Source of the DNA: Halomonas rhizosphaerae
GTDB lineage: Bacteria; Pseudomonadota; Gammaproteobacteria; Pseudomonadales; Halomonadaceae
DNA: 64,000 bases
NCBI RefSeq assembly: GCF_030010555.1
Contig: NZ_JASCQP010000026.1
Coordinates: 62,001-126,000 of the forward strand
Direction of reading: 5' to 3'
This document shows positions 55,368 through 64,000 of the stretch, one piece after another; the stretch's first letter is position 1, and the number at the start of each line of letters is the position of its first letter. The notes beneath the pieces were generated by a model. It did not search any database and had not been told where the DNA came from. It saw nothing but the letters and a program-made list of their open reading frames with translations. Both the position numbers and the translations under genes were made by a program.

Positions 55368-56396
55368 ATGACGATCATGACTTCCCGTGCCGATCTGCGC
55401 GAGCAGCTCGCACGCACCTACTGCCCCACCCGCATTCCCGCCGAGGACGAGGCGCGCATCGAGGAGATCAAGCGTCTGCTCGAGGCCAACAATGCCGTGC
55501 TGGTGGCGCACTACTATACCGACGACGCCATCCAGCAGCTCGCCGAGGAGACCGGCGGCTGCGTGGCTGACTCCCTGGAGATGGCGCGCTTCGGCGCCCG
55601 CCACGAGGCGGACACCCTGGTGGTGGCTGGCGTGCGCTTCATGGGCGAGACCGCCAAGATCCTCTCCCCGGAGAAGCGGGTGCTGATGCCCACCCTGGAG
55701 GCGACCTGCTCGCTGGACGTGGGTTGCCCGGCCGACGAATTCAGCGCCTTCTGCGACGCCCATCCTGACCGCACCGTGGTGGTCTATGCCAACACCTCCG
55801 CGGCGGTGAAGGCGCGCGCCGACTGGGTGGTGACCTCCTCCATCGCCGTTGACGTGATCGAGCACCTGCAGGCGCGCGGGGAGAAGATCCTCTGGGCCCC
55901 GGACAAGCATCTGGGGGGCTATATCCAGAAGCAGACCGGCGCCGACATGCTGCTCTGGGACGGTGCCTGCATCGTCCACGAGGAGTTCAAGGCCCAGGGC
56001 GTCGAGGACCTCAAGGGCCTCTACCCCGAGGCGGCCGTGCTGGTGCACCCGGAGTCGCCGGCCTCGGTGGTCGAGCTGGCCGACGTGGCGGGCTCCACCT
56101 CCCAGCTGATCAAGGCGGCGAAGGAGCTGCCCCACGACAAGCTGATCGTGGCGACCGATCGCGGTATCTTCTTCAAGATGCAGCAGGCGGTCCCCGAGAA
56201 GACGCTCTTCGAGGCGCCCACCGCCGGCAATGGCGCGACCTGCAAGAGCTGCGCCCACTGCCCCTGGATGGCGATGAATGCGCTGGACAACCTGGCGGGC
56301 ACCCTGCGTGACGGTTCGGGCGAGATCTTCGTCGACGACGCCCTGCGCCTGGCGGCCCTCAAGCCCCTCGAGCGGATGCTCAACTTCCAGCGTTAG
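55368..56396 (+). CDS. nadA: Quinolinate synthase
   Basis: This 342-residue NadA has the three cysteines of the [4Fe-4S] cluster in the family's segments ([41 protein letters not shown]). [18 protein letters not shown] and [13 protein letters not shown] are also conserved. It condenses iminoaspartate and dihydroxyacetone phosphate to quinolinate in NAD synthesis. ATG 55368 is used; the open frame upstream runs through intergenic sequence. Marks the return to core genes. Confidence 0.96.
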   Translation: MTIMTSRADLREQLARTYCPTRIPAEDEARIEEIKRLLEANNAVLVAHYYTDDAIQQLAEETGGCVADSLEMARFGARHEADTLVVAGVRFMGETAKILSPEKRVLMPTLEATCSLDVGCPADEFSAFCDAHPDRTVVVYANTSAAVKARADWVVTSSIAVDVIEHLQARGEKILWAPDKHLGGYIQKQTGADMLLWDGACIVHEEFKAQGVEDLKGLYPEAAVLVHPESPASVVELADVAGSTSQLIKAAKELPHDKLIVATDRGIFFKMQQAVPEKTLFEAPTAGNGATCKSCAHCPWMAMNALDNLAGTLRDGSGEIFVDDALRLAALKPLERMLNFQR

Positions 56397-56504
56397 GCAC
56401 CAAGTGACAAGGGGCAAGCCACAAGGAACCCCATCCCGGGACTAGTGAAAAGCTACAAGGTCAGGCGCCAAGGTCTCGGTGCAATCTGAAGTGCATGCAT
56501 ACTG

Positions 56505-56537
56505 CCTTGCTCCTTGCTCCTTGCTCCTTGCTCCTTG
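56505..56537. repeat. Heptamer tandem repeat
   Basis: CCTTGCT is repeated four times, then CCTTG. It lies in the gap between the convergent nadA and bepA genes, just past the bepA stop. On the other strand it reads as repeated CAAGGAG, and nearby ACAAGG segments (56400-56460) are degenerate relatives. Confidence 0.85.
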
Positions 56538-56540
56538 TAG

Positions 56541-58043
56541 CTAGAACTTCTCCAGCGTCTCCCGGTAGCCGATGAAGTCCTCGCGACGCCGCTCGATATG
56601 GCTGGCGGCGGCGCCGTCACCCTCGCGCTCGGCCACCTCCTTGGCCACCTCCAGCTGGCGAATGGCGCGGTCGATGCGACCGGTGAGCTGCAGCTGTTCG
56701 GCGCGGGCCAGGTGGCCCCAGGCCTCGCGACCGCTGCGGCCGGCGGCCTCGGCGAGCAGGGTGAACGCCTGCGGGTCCTCGGGGCGGGCGTCGGCCAGGT
56801 CGCGCAGCACGCGATAGGCCTCGTTGGGGTCACGTTGCAGCAGCGCCTCGCCCAGCAGTCGGCTCGCCGGCGCGTAGTCCGGCATCAGCCGCAGCTGGCG
56901 ACGGCTGCGGGTAATTGCCTCGTCGATGCGGCCGGCCTCGAAGGCGACCTGGGCCGCCGAGGCCGGCAGCATCGCCAGGTCGGGCTGTGACCGGGCCAGG
57001 GCGTCGAGCGCGTCCAGTGCCCGGTCGGTACGACCGGCCCGGGCATCGATCAGCGCGGCCAGGTAGCGCCGGGCCGCCTCGGGCGCCTGGTCCTGGGCCA
57101 GGCGGGTGCTGGCCTGCTGCGGGTCGCGCTCATGGATCGTCAGCAGCGCCCGGGCCCTCACCAGCTGGTAGTGAAGGTCCCCGTCGCGCGGCGTCGCCAC
57201 CGAGACCTGGTTGGCGCGGGCCTGGGTATCGCTGATGCGTGACTCGGTCACCGGGTGGGTGAGCAGGAACTCCGGGGGATTTCCCCCCTGCAGGCTCATC
57301 ATGCGCTGCATGGCGCGAAACATCTCCACCATGGCCCCCGGTTCATAGCCGGCGTCTGCCATGGCCTGCAGGCCCACGCGGTCGGCCTCCTGCTCGAAGC
57401 GCCGCGAGTAGCTCAGCTGGTCCTGGATGACGGCCGCCTGGGAGCCCATGGCGGCGGCGATGCCGGCATCGCCGCCGCCCCCGGCGGCGAGCAGCATGCC
57501 GGCGAGCATGGCGGCCATCGCCGGGATTTGGGTCTGCTCGGCGCGGGCCTGGCCGCGGGCATAGTGGCGCTGGGAGAGATGGCCGAGCTCGTGGGCGACC
57601 ACCGAGGCCAGCTCGGCCTCGTGTTCGGCGAAGGCGAACAGCCCGGCATTGACGCCGATCACCCCGCCGGGCACGGCGAAGGCATTGAGCAGGCGGCTCT
57701 CCACCAGGGTGACGGCCGTGCGGGCGTCACCCAGGCCGCTGTGGGGCAGCAGGCGGGCCACCAGCGACTCCACGTAGTCCTGGGCGATGGCGTCCTGCCA
57801 TTCGGGGGCGCGGGCGCGGAACTGGCGCAACCAGGCGCGGCCCAGGCGGTACTCCTCGCCGCTGATGGCCTGGCTGTCACCGCGGGTCAGGCTGGGTAGC
57901 CCGTAGTCGCCTCCGGCCGCGACCTCGGGGCTTCGGGTCAGGCCGGGTGCCTCGTAGCGGCCGGGTGACTGGGCCTGGGCCGGCAGGGCAAGCACCAGGC
58001 TCAGGGCGCAGGCGGTGAGGCAGGTTCCGGTTCGACGCAGCAT
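56541..58043 (-). CDS. bepA: M48-family periplasmic metalloprotease/chaperone BepA-like
   Basis: This is a 500-residue protein. Sec signal peptide (LTACALSLVLALPAQAQ), M48 peptidase domain with the zinc motif HELGH in SVVAHELGHLSQRHYARG near residue 150 and the downstream Glu ligand in RFEQEADRVGLQAM, then C-terminal TPR-like helices (about 300-500). E. coli BepA assists LptD assembly and degrades misfolded outer-membrane proteins. ATG 58043 follows GAGG; a TTG 15 bp earlier is possible. Confidence 0.92.
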   Translation of the reverse strand: MLRRTGTCLTACALSLVLALPAQAQSPGRYEAPGLTRSPEVAAGGDYGLPSLTRGDSQAISGEEYRLGRAWLRQFRARAPEWQDAIAQDYVESLVARLLPHSGLGDARTAVTLVESRLLNAFAVPGGVIGVNAGLFAFAEHEAELASVVAHELGHLSQRHYARGQARAEQTQIPAMAAMLAGMLLAAGGGGDAGIAAAMGSQAAVIQDQLSYSRRFEQEADRVGLQAMADAGYEPGAMVEMFRAMQRMMSLQGGNPPEFLLTHPVTESRISDTQARANQVSVATPRDGDLHYQLVRARALLTIHERDPQQASTRLAQDQAPEAARRYLAALIDARAGRTDRALDALDALARSQPDLAMLPASAAQVAFEAGRIDEAITRSRRQLRLMPDYAPASRLLGEALLQRDPNEAYRVLRDLADARPEDPQAFTLLAEAAGRSGREAWGHLARAEQLQLTGRIDRAIRQLEVAKEVAEREGDGAAASHIERRREDFIGYRETLEKF

Positions 58044-58187
58044 GGCCGTCCTCGTCAAGGGGAGCGCAAGGGATGGCAGGTACCCAGATGTGACATTGAT
58101 TCGGCCTGCAAAGTGCCTTTAAATCGCAGGGACTTGCGTGCGGGCGCGTTGCCCGGCACGTGCCACTGCATTTTCCCGGGAGACACC

Positions 58188-58436
58188 ATGGCGCTGCAAC
58201 CCGATGACCTGCTCGATGCCCGCGGTCTTCCCTGCCCCCTGCCGCTGCTCAAGGCCAAGCAGGCGCTGTCACGCCTCGCGACCGGCCAGTTGCTGGAGGT
58301 CATGGCCACCGATGCGGGCTCCTGGCGCGACTTCGAGACCTTCGTGGCCCAGAGCGCGCACGAGATGCCGGCTCGGGAGGAGCGCGGTGACGTCTACCAT
58401 TTCTGGATCCGCAAGGGCGGGGAGCCGGCTTCATGA
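58188..58436 (+). CDS. TusA-family sulfurtransferase-like protein
   Basis: This 82-residue SirA/TusA/YedF-fold protein has the sulfur-accepting Cys in the CPxP motif (LLDARGLPCPLPLLKAKQAL), followed by the family's basic helix and short strands (LLEVMATDAGSWRDF; GDVYHFWIRKG). It may pass persulfide sulfur in tRNA thiolation or other sulfur routes; the true tusA could lie elsewhere. CGGGAG ribosome site. Coupled to the next gene by a 4-nt overlap (ATGA). Confidence 0.88.
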   Translation: MALQPDDLLDARGLPCPLPLLKAKQALSRLATGQLLEVMATDAGSWRDFETFVAQSAHEMPAREERGDVYHFWIRKGGEPAS

Positions 58437-59533
58437 CCCTGAGGTCGGTCTTCAGGCGCTGGATGGATCACTACTTCTCGGACGAGGAGGCGGTGATCCT
58501 GCTGGTGGTGCTGGTGCTGGGCTTCACCGCGGTGATCCTCTTCGGGCGCATGCTGGCGCCCTTCCTCACCGCCCTGGTGGTTGCCTTCCTGCTGCAGGGG
58601 CCGGTGAGCTGGATGGAGCGGCGCAGGATGCCGCGCCTGCTGGCGGTGTTCGTGGTGTTCCTCGCCTTCATCGGCGTGCTGCTGGCGCTGGCCTTCATCC
58701 TGATGCCACTGATCTGGAACCAGCTGGTGGGGCTGGTCCAGGAGGCGCCGCGGATGTTCGCCAGTGGCCAGCAGCTGCTGGATGATCTCCAGGAGCGCTA
58801 TCCCAACCTGGTCACTCCCGACCAGATGCAGAACTGGATCGACGTGGCCGGCCGCGAGGTGACGCAGCTCGGCCAGCGCGCCCTGACCCTGTCGCTGGCC
58901 TCGCTGGGCAACGTCCTGACACTGATCGTCTACCTGATCCTGGTGCCGATCCTGGTGTTCTTCATGCTCAAGGACCGCGACCGGCTGGTGGGCTTCACCA
59001 TCTCGCTGCTGCCCCAGCGGCGCGAGCTGATGACTCGCATCTGGGAGGAGATGGACGACCAGATCGCCAACTACGTGCGCGGCAAGTTCATCGAGATCAT
59101 CATCGTCGGCACCGTCGCCTTCTTCACCTTCGCCTACTTCGGGCTCCCCTACACGGCGCTGCTGGCGGTGGTGGTGGGCCTGTCGGTGCTGGTGCCCTAT
59201 ATCGGGGCGGCGGTGACCACCCTGCCGGTGGCAGCGGTGGCCGGCTTCCACTTCGGCCTGACGAACGAGTTCCTCTATGTGCTGGTCGCCTATGGCGTGC
59301 TGCAGGCGCTGGATGGCAACGTCCTGTCGCCGATCCTGTTCTCCGAGGCGGTCAACATCCACCCGGTATCGATCATCCTGGCGATCCTCTTCTTCGGCGG
59401 GATCTGGGGCTTCTGGGGGGTCTTCTTCGCCATCCCCCTGGCGACCCTGCTCAAGGCGCTGGTCTATGCCTGGCCGCGGGGCATCAAGCAGCGCCACCTC
59501 AGGGAATCGGCCGAGACGCACACCGAGTCGTGA
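58433..59533 (+). CDS. perM: AI-2E/PerM-family permease
   Basis: This 366-residue protein has about eight membrane helices: EEAVILLVVLVLGFTAVILF and FLTALVVAFLLQGPVSWME at the N-terminus, LVVLVPYIGAAVTT-like segments (VVVGLSVLVPYIGAAVTTLP) and the C-terminal LDGNVLSPILFSEAVNIHPV signature. Place in the order bepA - TusA-like - perM - bcp - dapA matches E. coli yfgO/perM. Function unclear; some relatives are sodium/proton antiporters. Confidence 0.88.
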   Translation: MTLRSVFRRWMDHYFSDEEAVILLVVLVLGFTAVILFGRMLAPFLTALVVAFLLQGPVSWMERRRMPRLLAVFVVFLAFIGVLLALAFILMPLIWNQLVGLVQEAPRMFASGQQLLDDLQERYPNLVTPDQMQNWIDVAGREVTQLGQRALTLSLASLGNVLTLIVYLILVPILVFFMLKDRDRLVGFTISLLPQRRELMTRIWEEMDDQIANYVRGKFIEIIIVGTVAFFTFAYFGLPYTALLAVVVGLSVLVPYIGAAVTTLPVAAVAGFHFGLTNEFLYVLVAYGVLQALDGNVLSPILFSEAVNIHPVSIILAILFFGGIWGFWGVFFAIPLATLLKALVYAWPRGIKQRHLRESAETHTES

Positions 59534-59569
59534 GCGTCCCGGGGCGCGGTGCAACACGCGGCAGAGCGC

Positions 59570-60043
59570 TCAGCCGGCGTGCAGGGCCTGGGCGGCGTCC
59601 AGCACCTCCTGGGCATGTCCCTTGACCTTGACGCCGCGCCACTCGCGGGCGAGCCTGCCGTCGGCATCGATCAGGAAGGTGCTGCGCTCGATTCCCAGGT
59701 GCTCCTTGCCGTAGAGCTTCTTCAGCTTGATGACGTCGAACAGCCGGCACAGCGCCTCGTCCTTGTCGGAGATCAGCGCGAAGTTGAAGTCCTGCTTGGC
59801 CTTGAAGTTCTCCTGGGCGCGGATGCCGTCCCGCGAGACGCCGAGGATCACGGTGTTGGCGGCGTCGAAGGCCTCCTTGCGGTCGCGGAAGTCGCCGCCC
59901 TCGGTCGTGCACCCGGGGGTGCTGGCCTTGGGGTAGAAGTAGACCACCACCTGTTTCCCCTTAAGCTCGGAGAGGGTGACGGTGGTGTCGCCGGTGGCAG
60001 TGGCGGTGAAGTCCGGAACGGGCTCTCCGAGGCTGACGCTCAT
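59570..60043 (-). CDS. bcp: Thiol peroxidase, BCP/PrxQ type
   Basis: This 157-residue peroxiredoxin has the peroxidatic Cys45 in YPKASTPGCTTEGGDFRD, with the Thr and Arg partners of the family. The usual BCP resolving cysteine five residues later is Gly50 here. The only other Cys is Cys99 (DEALCRLF), so the enzyme is either of the PrxQ type with a distant resolving Cys or a one-Cys form. It reduces peroxides using thioredoxin or glutathione. Divergent from dapA, the conserved arrangement. Confidence 0.93.
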   Translation of the reverse strand: MSVSLGEPVPDFTATATGDTTVTLSELKGKQVVVYFYPKASTPGCTTEGGDFRDRKEAFDAANTVILGVSRDGIRAQENFKAKQDFNFALISDKDEALCRLFDVIKLKKLYGKEHLGIERSTFLIDADGRLAREWRGVKVKGHAQEVLDAAQALHAG

Positions 60044-60234
60044 GGTCGTGCTCCTGTCGTGGATGGAAGATAGAAGGCCTGATTACACGCAAGCGCTGGC
60101 GAACTGTAAAGTCGCGGCTGTACAGGCTCCCGAGGCCTGAGTACCATTTGGCCCTTGGCACCGGGGCATACCCCGGGGCGTTGCCCGAGGTCTGAGAGGC
60201 CGCGAATGCAGGCGAATCGAGAGGAATCGAGAGG

Positions 60235-61119
60235 ATGATCACTGGCAGTATCGTCGCGCTGGCGACGCCGATGAAAGTCAACGGCGATATCGACTGGGAG
60301 GCCCTGCGCCGCCTGGTACACTTTCATCTCGACAACGGTACCGATGCGATCGTGGCGGCCGGCACCACCGGCGAGCCGACCACCATGTCGTTCGCCGAGC
60401 ACTTCGATGTCATCCGTACCGTGGTGGAGGAAGTGAACGGGCGCATCCCGGTCATCGCCGGTACCGGCTCCAACAATACCACCGAGGCGGTGGAGCTGGC
60501 CCGCTACGCCAGCGAGGTCGGGGCGGACTGCTGCCTGACCGTGGCGCCCTACTACAACAAGCCCACCCAGGAAGGGCTCTACCGGCACTTCAAGGCCATC
60601 GCCGAGAGCAGCGACCTGCCGGTGATCCTCTACAACGTGCCGGGGCGCACCTGCTCGGACATCTACAACGAGACCGTGCTGCGCCTGGCCGAGGTCGACA
60701 AGATCATCGGGCTCAAGGACGCTACCGGCAACCTGGAGCGTGCCGAGGACCTGATCGCGCGCCTCAAGGGCAGCGGCTTCATGCTCTATTCCGGGGATGA
60801 CGCCACCGCCTGCGACTTCATGTTGATGGGGGGCCATGGCGACATCTCGGTGACCGCCAACGTGGCCCCACGGGCCATGCACGAGCTGTGCAGCGCCGCC
60901 GTGGCCGGTGATGCCGACCGGGCCCACCAGATCAACACCCGCCTGATGCCGCTGCACACCAACCTGGGGATCGAGTCCAACCCGATTCCGGTCAAGTGGG
61001 CGCTTTACCGCATGGGCCACATCGAGCCCGGCATCCGGCTGCCGCTGACCTGGCTCTCCGAGAAGTATCACTCCACCGTCAGCGAGGCCCTGCAGCTGGC
61101 GGGCCTGATCGACGACTGA
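60235..61119 (+). CDS. dapA: 4-hydroxy-tetrahydrodipicolinate synthase
   Basis: This 294-residue DapA has the Schiff-base Lys in [11 protein letters not shown], Tyr in LYNVPGRT, the active-site [15 protein letters not shown] loop and [14 protein letters not shown]. It condenses pyruvate and aspartate semialdehyde in lysine and diaminopimelate synthesis. The 191-bp divergent gap to bcp holds its promoter; GAGAGG precedes the ATG. bamC follows after 49 bp, as in E. coli. Confidence 0.97.
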   Translation: MITGSIVALATPMKVNGDIDWEALRRLVHFHLDNGTDAIVAAGTTGEPTTMSFAEHFDVIRTVVEEVNGRIPVIAGTGSNNTTEAVELARYASEVGADCCLTVAPYYNKPTQEGLYRHFKAIAESSDLPVILYNVPGRTCSDIYNETVLRLAEVDKIIGLKDATGNLERAEDLIARLKGSGFMLYSGDDATACDFMLMGGHGDISVTANVAPRAMHELCSAAVAGDADRAHQINTRLMPLHTNLGIESNPIPVKWALYRMGHIEPGIRLPLTWLSEKYHSTVSEALQLAGLIDD

Positions 61120-61168
61120 GCGGTGCCCGGCACCGCGCACCCCGCACAACTCTAGGCAAGGTGGACGC

Positions 61169-62137
61169 ATGAACTCTGCGCTGAAATGGATGCCGCTGGT
61201 GGCGGTGATCGCCCTGGCCACGGCCGGCTGTGCCCGTGATGGCTTCTATCATGATCGCAACCTCGACTACGGCGAGGCCGAGGAGTCTGCGCCCCTGGTG
61301 CTGCCGGATGGCCGCGATGCCGAGCGCTACCGGGATGCCATGCCGGTCCCCGAGGTGAGCGGCACGCGGCCCGCCGAGGATGGCGTGGTCGAGGCACCGC
61401 TCCCCCAGGCCCTGTCGCCCGGGCGCAGCATGGATCGAGGCTATGTCGAGCGTCGCGCGGTCGGCGACGAGCGCTGGCTGGTGGTGGGCGCCGAACCGGC
61501 AACGGTCTGGCCGGAGCTCGAGCGCTTCGTGCGCAGCCGCGGCCTGACCGTCACCGCCAGTGACTCCCATCGCGGCATCCTGGAAACCGACCAGGCCAGG
61601 CTCAGCGTCCGCCCGGCGCTGCGCAGCGGCGACAGCGAGATACGCTGCGAGCAGGGCGGGACCACGCAGGCCGCCTGCCTGACGGCACTGGAACGCCACT
61701 TCGAGGGGGTCAGTGCTTCGTCGAGCGCCGCCTCGCTGGCTGCCCAGCGGCCCGATGCCCAGAATCCTGCCAGGTTCGAGCAGCGTGGCGACGACTGGCA
61801 GGTGATCCTGCCCTTCGCGGCGGACCGTCTCTGGGCCGAACTGAGCCACCAGCTGGAGCTCGACTTCGCGGTCGAGGGCCGTCGTGAGCTGCTCGAGCGC
61901 GACCCCGCCGCGCGCAGCTTCCTGGTGGGCTACCTGACCCAGAGCGAGCGGGAGCGGGGCCTGTTGCAATCGCTTGCGACCCTCAACCTGGGCGAGTCGA
62001 CCCGGCAGGTCCGCCTGGTGCTGGAGGCCCGTGGCCCCGAGGAGACCGTGCTCAAGGCGCAGGGTGCCGGCGAGGAAGCGCTCTCCACCGAGGACCAGCG
62101 CGAGCTGCTCGAGCGGGTGGCGGGCCTGCTGCGCTGA
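61169..62137 (+). CDS. bamC: Outer membrane assembly lipoprotein BamC
   Basis: This is a 322-residue lipoprotein. The signal (WMPLVAVIALATAGCARDG) has a lipobox ending ATAGC, with lipidated Cys at about residue 18. An unstructured N-terminal lasso with DGRDAERYRDAMPVPE follows (the part that binds BamD), then two helix-grip domains (WLVVGAEPATVWPELERFVR; WQVILPFAADRLWAELSHQL). It stabilises the BAM complex for beta-barrel insertion. It is coupled to the next gene by TGATG. Confidence 0.9.
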   Translation: MNSALKWMPLVAVIALATAGCARDGFYHDRNLDYGEAEESAPLVLPDGRDAERYRDAMPVPEVSGTRPAEDGVVEAPLPQALSPGRSMDRGYVERRAVGDERWLVVGAEPATVWPELERFVRSRGLTVTASDSHRGILETDQARLSVRPALRSGDSEIRCEQGGTTQAACLTALERHFEGVSASSSAASLAAQRPDAQNPARFEQRGDDWQVILPFAADRLWAELSHQLELDFAVEGRRELLERDPAARSFLVGYLTQSERERGLLQSLATLNLGESTRQVRLVLEARGPEETVLKAQGAGEEALSTEDQRELLERVAGLLR

Positions 62138-62931
62138 TGAGCGGTACGGTGCCGGGTGGGCGCGGGCGCCTCTCCTTCGCCTCTCTGGGCAGCGGCAGCA
62201 AGGGCAACGCCACCCTGGTCAGCGACGGCGAGACGCACCTGCTGGTCGACTGCGGCTTCACCCTGCGCGAGACCGAGCGCCGACTGGCCCGCCTGGGGCT
62301 GCATCCTCGTCAGCTCGATGCCCTGCTGGTGACCCACGAGCATGGCGATCATGTGCGGGGCGTCGGCCCCCTGGCCCGCCGCCACGGGATGCCGGTCTAT
62401 CTGACGCCGGGGACCTGGCTGTCGGGTCGGCTCGGCGAGCTGCCGCGCCGCCACTGGATCACCCCCCAGGCCCGGTTCGCGGTCAAGGGGCTGACCATCG
62501 ACCCCGTCACCGTGCCCCACGACGCCCGGGAGCCGGTGCAGTTTCGCATCGTCGCCGGCGAGCGGCGCCTCGGCCTGCTCACCGACCTGGGGCACCCCAG
62601 CGCGCATGTGATCGAGGCCTTCGCCCGCTGCGACGGCCTGGTGCTGGAGTGCAACCACGACCCGCGGATGCTCGCCGAGGGGCCCTATCCCGCGAGCCTC
62701 AAGCGGCGCGTCGGCGGCGACTGGGGGCACCTGGCCAACGGCCAGGCGGCCTGGCTGCTGCAGCGGCTGGGGCTCGACCGCCTGCAGCGCATCGTCTGCT
62801 CCCACCTCTCCGAACACAACAACCGCCCCGAGCTGGCCCTGGAGGCCCTGGTGCCACTGCTCGACGGCGATGAATCCCGGCTGAGGGTCGCCGCCCAGGA
62901 CGATGGCCTGGTGTGGCAGACGCTCGGCTGA
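62137..62931 (+). CDS. MBL-fold metallohydrolase, YycJ/WalJ-like
   Basis: This is a 264-residue metallo-beta-lactamase-fold protein. The metal motif [10 protein letters not shown] and later [10 protein letters not shown] and [10 protein letters not shown] match the YycJ group. These enzymes are suggested to be nucleases or phosphodiesterases linked to DNA replication or repair. It lies between bamC and purC and overlaps the bamC stop by one base, so it is cotranscribed. Substrate not known. Confidence 0.88.
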   Translation: MSGTVPGGRGRLSFASLGSGSKGNATLVSDGETHLLVDCGFTLRETERRLARLGLHPRQLDALLVTHEHGDHVRGVGPLARRHGMPVYLTPGTWLSGRLGELPRRHWITPQARFAVKGLTIDPVTVPHDAREPVQFRIVAGERRLGLLTDLGHPSAHVIEAFARCDGLVLECNHDPRMLAEGPYPASLKRRVGGDWGHLANGQAAWLLQRLGLDRLQRIVCSHLSEHNNRPELALEALVPLLDGDESRLRVAAQDDGLVWQTLG

Positions 62932-62972
62932 ACGACCATCCTGATCCGTATCCGCGCCTCTGGAGGCTCCCC

Positions 62973-63686
62973 ATGGAAAAGCGCCAAGCACTCTATGCCG
63001 GCAAGGCCAAGTCGGTCCATGCCACCGATGACCCCGATCGCCTGATTCTGACCTTCCGCGACGACACCAGCGCCTTCGACGGCGAGCGCATGGAGTCGCT
63101 GGCCCGCAAGGGGATGGTCAACAACCGCTTCAATGCCTTCATCATGGAGAAGCTGCAGGCAGCGGGCATTCCCACCCATTTCGACCGGCGCCTCTCCGAT
63201 ACCGAGAGCCTGGTGAAGCGGCTCGAGATGATCCCGGTGGAGTGCGTGGTGCGCAACATCGCCGCCGGCGGCCTGGTCAAGCGTCTCGGCGTGGAGGAGG
63301 GGCAGGCGCTCGACCCGCCCACCTTCGAGCTGTTCCTCAAGAACGATGCCCTGCACGACCCCATGATCAACGAGTCGCTGGCCGAGACCTTCGGCTGGGC
63401 GACCCCCGAGCAGCTGGCCGAGATGAAGGCGCTCACCTTCCGGGTCAACGAGGTGCTCAAGGCGCTGTTCGCCGAGGGTGGCCTGCTGCTGGTGGACTAC
63501 AAGCTGGAGTTCGGCCTGTTCAAGGGCGAGATCGTGCTGGGTGACGAGTTCTCCCCGGACGGCTGTCGCCTGTGGGACGCCAAGACCCGCGAGAAGCTCG
63601 ACAAGGACCGCTTTCGCCAGGGGTTGGGCGGCGTGATCGAGGCCTACGAGGAGGTCGGGCGGCGCATCGGCATCGATTTCGACTGA
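62973..63686 (+). CDS. purC: Phosphoribosylaminoimidazole-succinocarboxamide synthase
   Basis: This is a 237-residue SAICAR synthetase. The N-terminal ATP-binding part is [20 protein letters not shown], the substrate loop is [19 protein letters not shown], and [20 protein letters not shown] and [20 protein letters not shown] (in shortened form) are family signatures. It couples CAIR and aspartate in purine synthesis. ATG 62973 has TGGAGG upstream. A terminator follows. Confidence 0.97.
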   Translation: MEKRQALYAGKAKSVHATDDPDRLILTFRDDTSAFDGERMESLARKGMVNNRFNAFIMEKLQAAGIPTHFDRRLSDTESLVKRLEMIPVECVVRNIAAGGLVKRLGVEEGQALDPPTFELFLKNDALHDPMINESLAETFGWATPEQLAEMKALTFRVNEVLKALFAEGGLLLVDYKLEFGLFKGEIVLGDEFSPDGCRLWDAKTREKLDKDRFRQGLGGVIEAYEEVGRRIGIDFD

Positions 63687-63705
63687 CGCCGTCGGCGCGA
63701 CGCGA

Positions 63706-63728
63706 GAAGGGCCCCGCGGGGCCCTTTG
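63706..63728. terminator. Terminator between purC and trmO
   Basis: AAGGGCCCC-GC-GGGGCCCTTT is a near-perfect stem ending in TTT, placed between two convergent stops (purC 63686, trmO 63729). It likely works for both genes. Confidence 0.75.
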
Positions 63729-64000
63729 TCATGTCCGGCCCTCGGCCGGGACGATCTCGACCACCCTGAGGGTCGTGGGACCGGCGTGTTCCTGCCGAGC
63801 CTGGAAGCGCACGTCCACGTCGCGCAGCCGGACCCCGTAGACCCGCGCCTCGGCGCCGTTGCGGTAGGCGGGGCGCGGGTCCTGGGCCAGCACCTGACGG
63901 ATCAGTTCGCGCAGCGAGTCACCGTCCGGGCGCTGGACGAGCACCTCCTCGGCCTCGGGCGAGAGGCTGACCGCCAGGGTCGGCGGCGGCTCGGGGGCGA
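63729..64000 (-). CDS. trmO: tRNA (t6A37) methyltransferase TrmO-like, C-terminal part (partial)
   Basis: This is the last 90 residues of a protein that enters from the right edge. LAQDPRPAYRNGAEARVYGV and RLRDVDVRFQ match the C-terminal domain of TrmO/TsaA (YaeB), where 'DPRPAY' and 'YG..LYD.(D/N)VR(W/F)' are conserved. TrmO N6-methylates t6A in tRNA-Thr. The catalytic N-terminal beta-barrel lies outside the window. Confidence 0.8.
   Translation of the reverse strand, partial: APEPPPTLAVSLSPEAEEVLVQRPDGDSLRELIRQVLAQDPRPAYRNGAEARVYGVRLRDVDVRFQARQEHAGPTTLRVVEIVPAEGRT

Overview
The window is GC-rich, densely coded DNA from a gammaproteobacterium, most likely a Halomonas or other Halomonadaceae. 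The evidence is the family mix (TRAP transporters, CaiB/BaiF CoA-transferase, DUF4010) and conserved gammaproteobacterial gene orders: tadA-mltF-purL, scpA-scpB-rluB, and bepA-tusA-like-perM-bcp-dapA-bamC-purC. The genus is an inference; there is no rRNA or other strong marker gene here.

Layout. 0-9.4 kb: the end of an ABC exporter, a SleB-type wall hydrolase, a berberine-bridge-like FAD oxidoreductase divergent from an AraC regulator, a LolA-like protein, an SRPBCC protein, a DUF4010 membrane protein, and a large PAS-GGDEF-EAL protein. 9.4-14.1 kb: an acyl-CoA transferase, an SOS-controlled umuDC pair under a near-perfect LexA box, and an SDR. 14.1-21.3 kb: a minus-strand catabolic operon, gntR - CaiB/BaiF CoA-transferase - TRAP DctM/DctP/DctQ - HMG-CoA-lyase-like enzyme - MFS, with two identical 10-bp palindromes at its head. 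It looks like a complete import, activate and cleave route for a branched dicarboxylate. 21.4-34.5 kb: tRNA-Thr, tesB, tadA, mltF, purL, a small four-helix protein, radD, scpAB, rluB and two identical tRNA-Lys genes.

34.5-55.2 kb is an accessory stress island. It is visibly less GC-rich and begins directly behind the tandem tRNA-Lys genes. It carries a GGDEF protein, two tandem Crp/Fnr-type regulators, two PRC-barrel proteins, DUF883, CsbD-like, YqaE/Pmp3, GlsB/YeaQ and YetF small membrane or stress proteins, an AI-2E-type permease, a CheB-CheR-PAS fusion with a separate PAS protein, a large KatE catalase, a ferritin-like protein, and a translationally coupled trio (helical/TM protein - DUF1469 - DUF3618). 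Two genes in it are broken: an endonuclease/exonuclease/phosphatase gene with one in-frame amber, and a csbD gene with two compensating frameshifts. No integrase, transposase or CRISPR array was seen. A repeated 14-bp element, GTGCG-N4-CGCAC, lies upstream of several island genes (katE twice, glsB, DUF883/CsbD, a hypothetical gene, and the region before the first Crp/Fnr gene). Its 5-4-5 geometry suits a Crp/Fnr-family protein, so the island may encode its own stress regulon. This is the most interesting signal in the window.

55.2-64 kb returns to core genes: nadA, bepA, a TusA-like protein, perM, bcp, dapA, bamC, an MBL-fold hydrolase, purC and the end of trmO.
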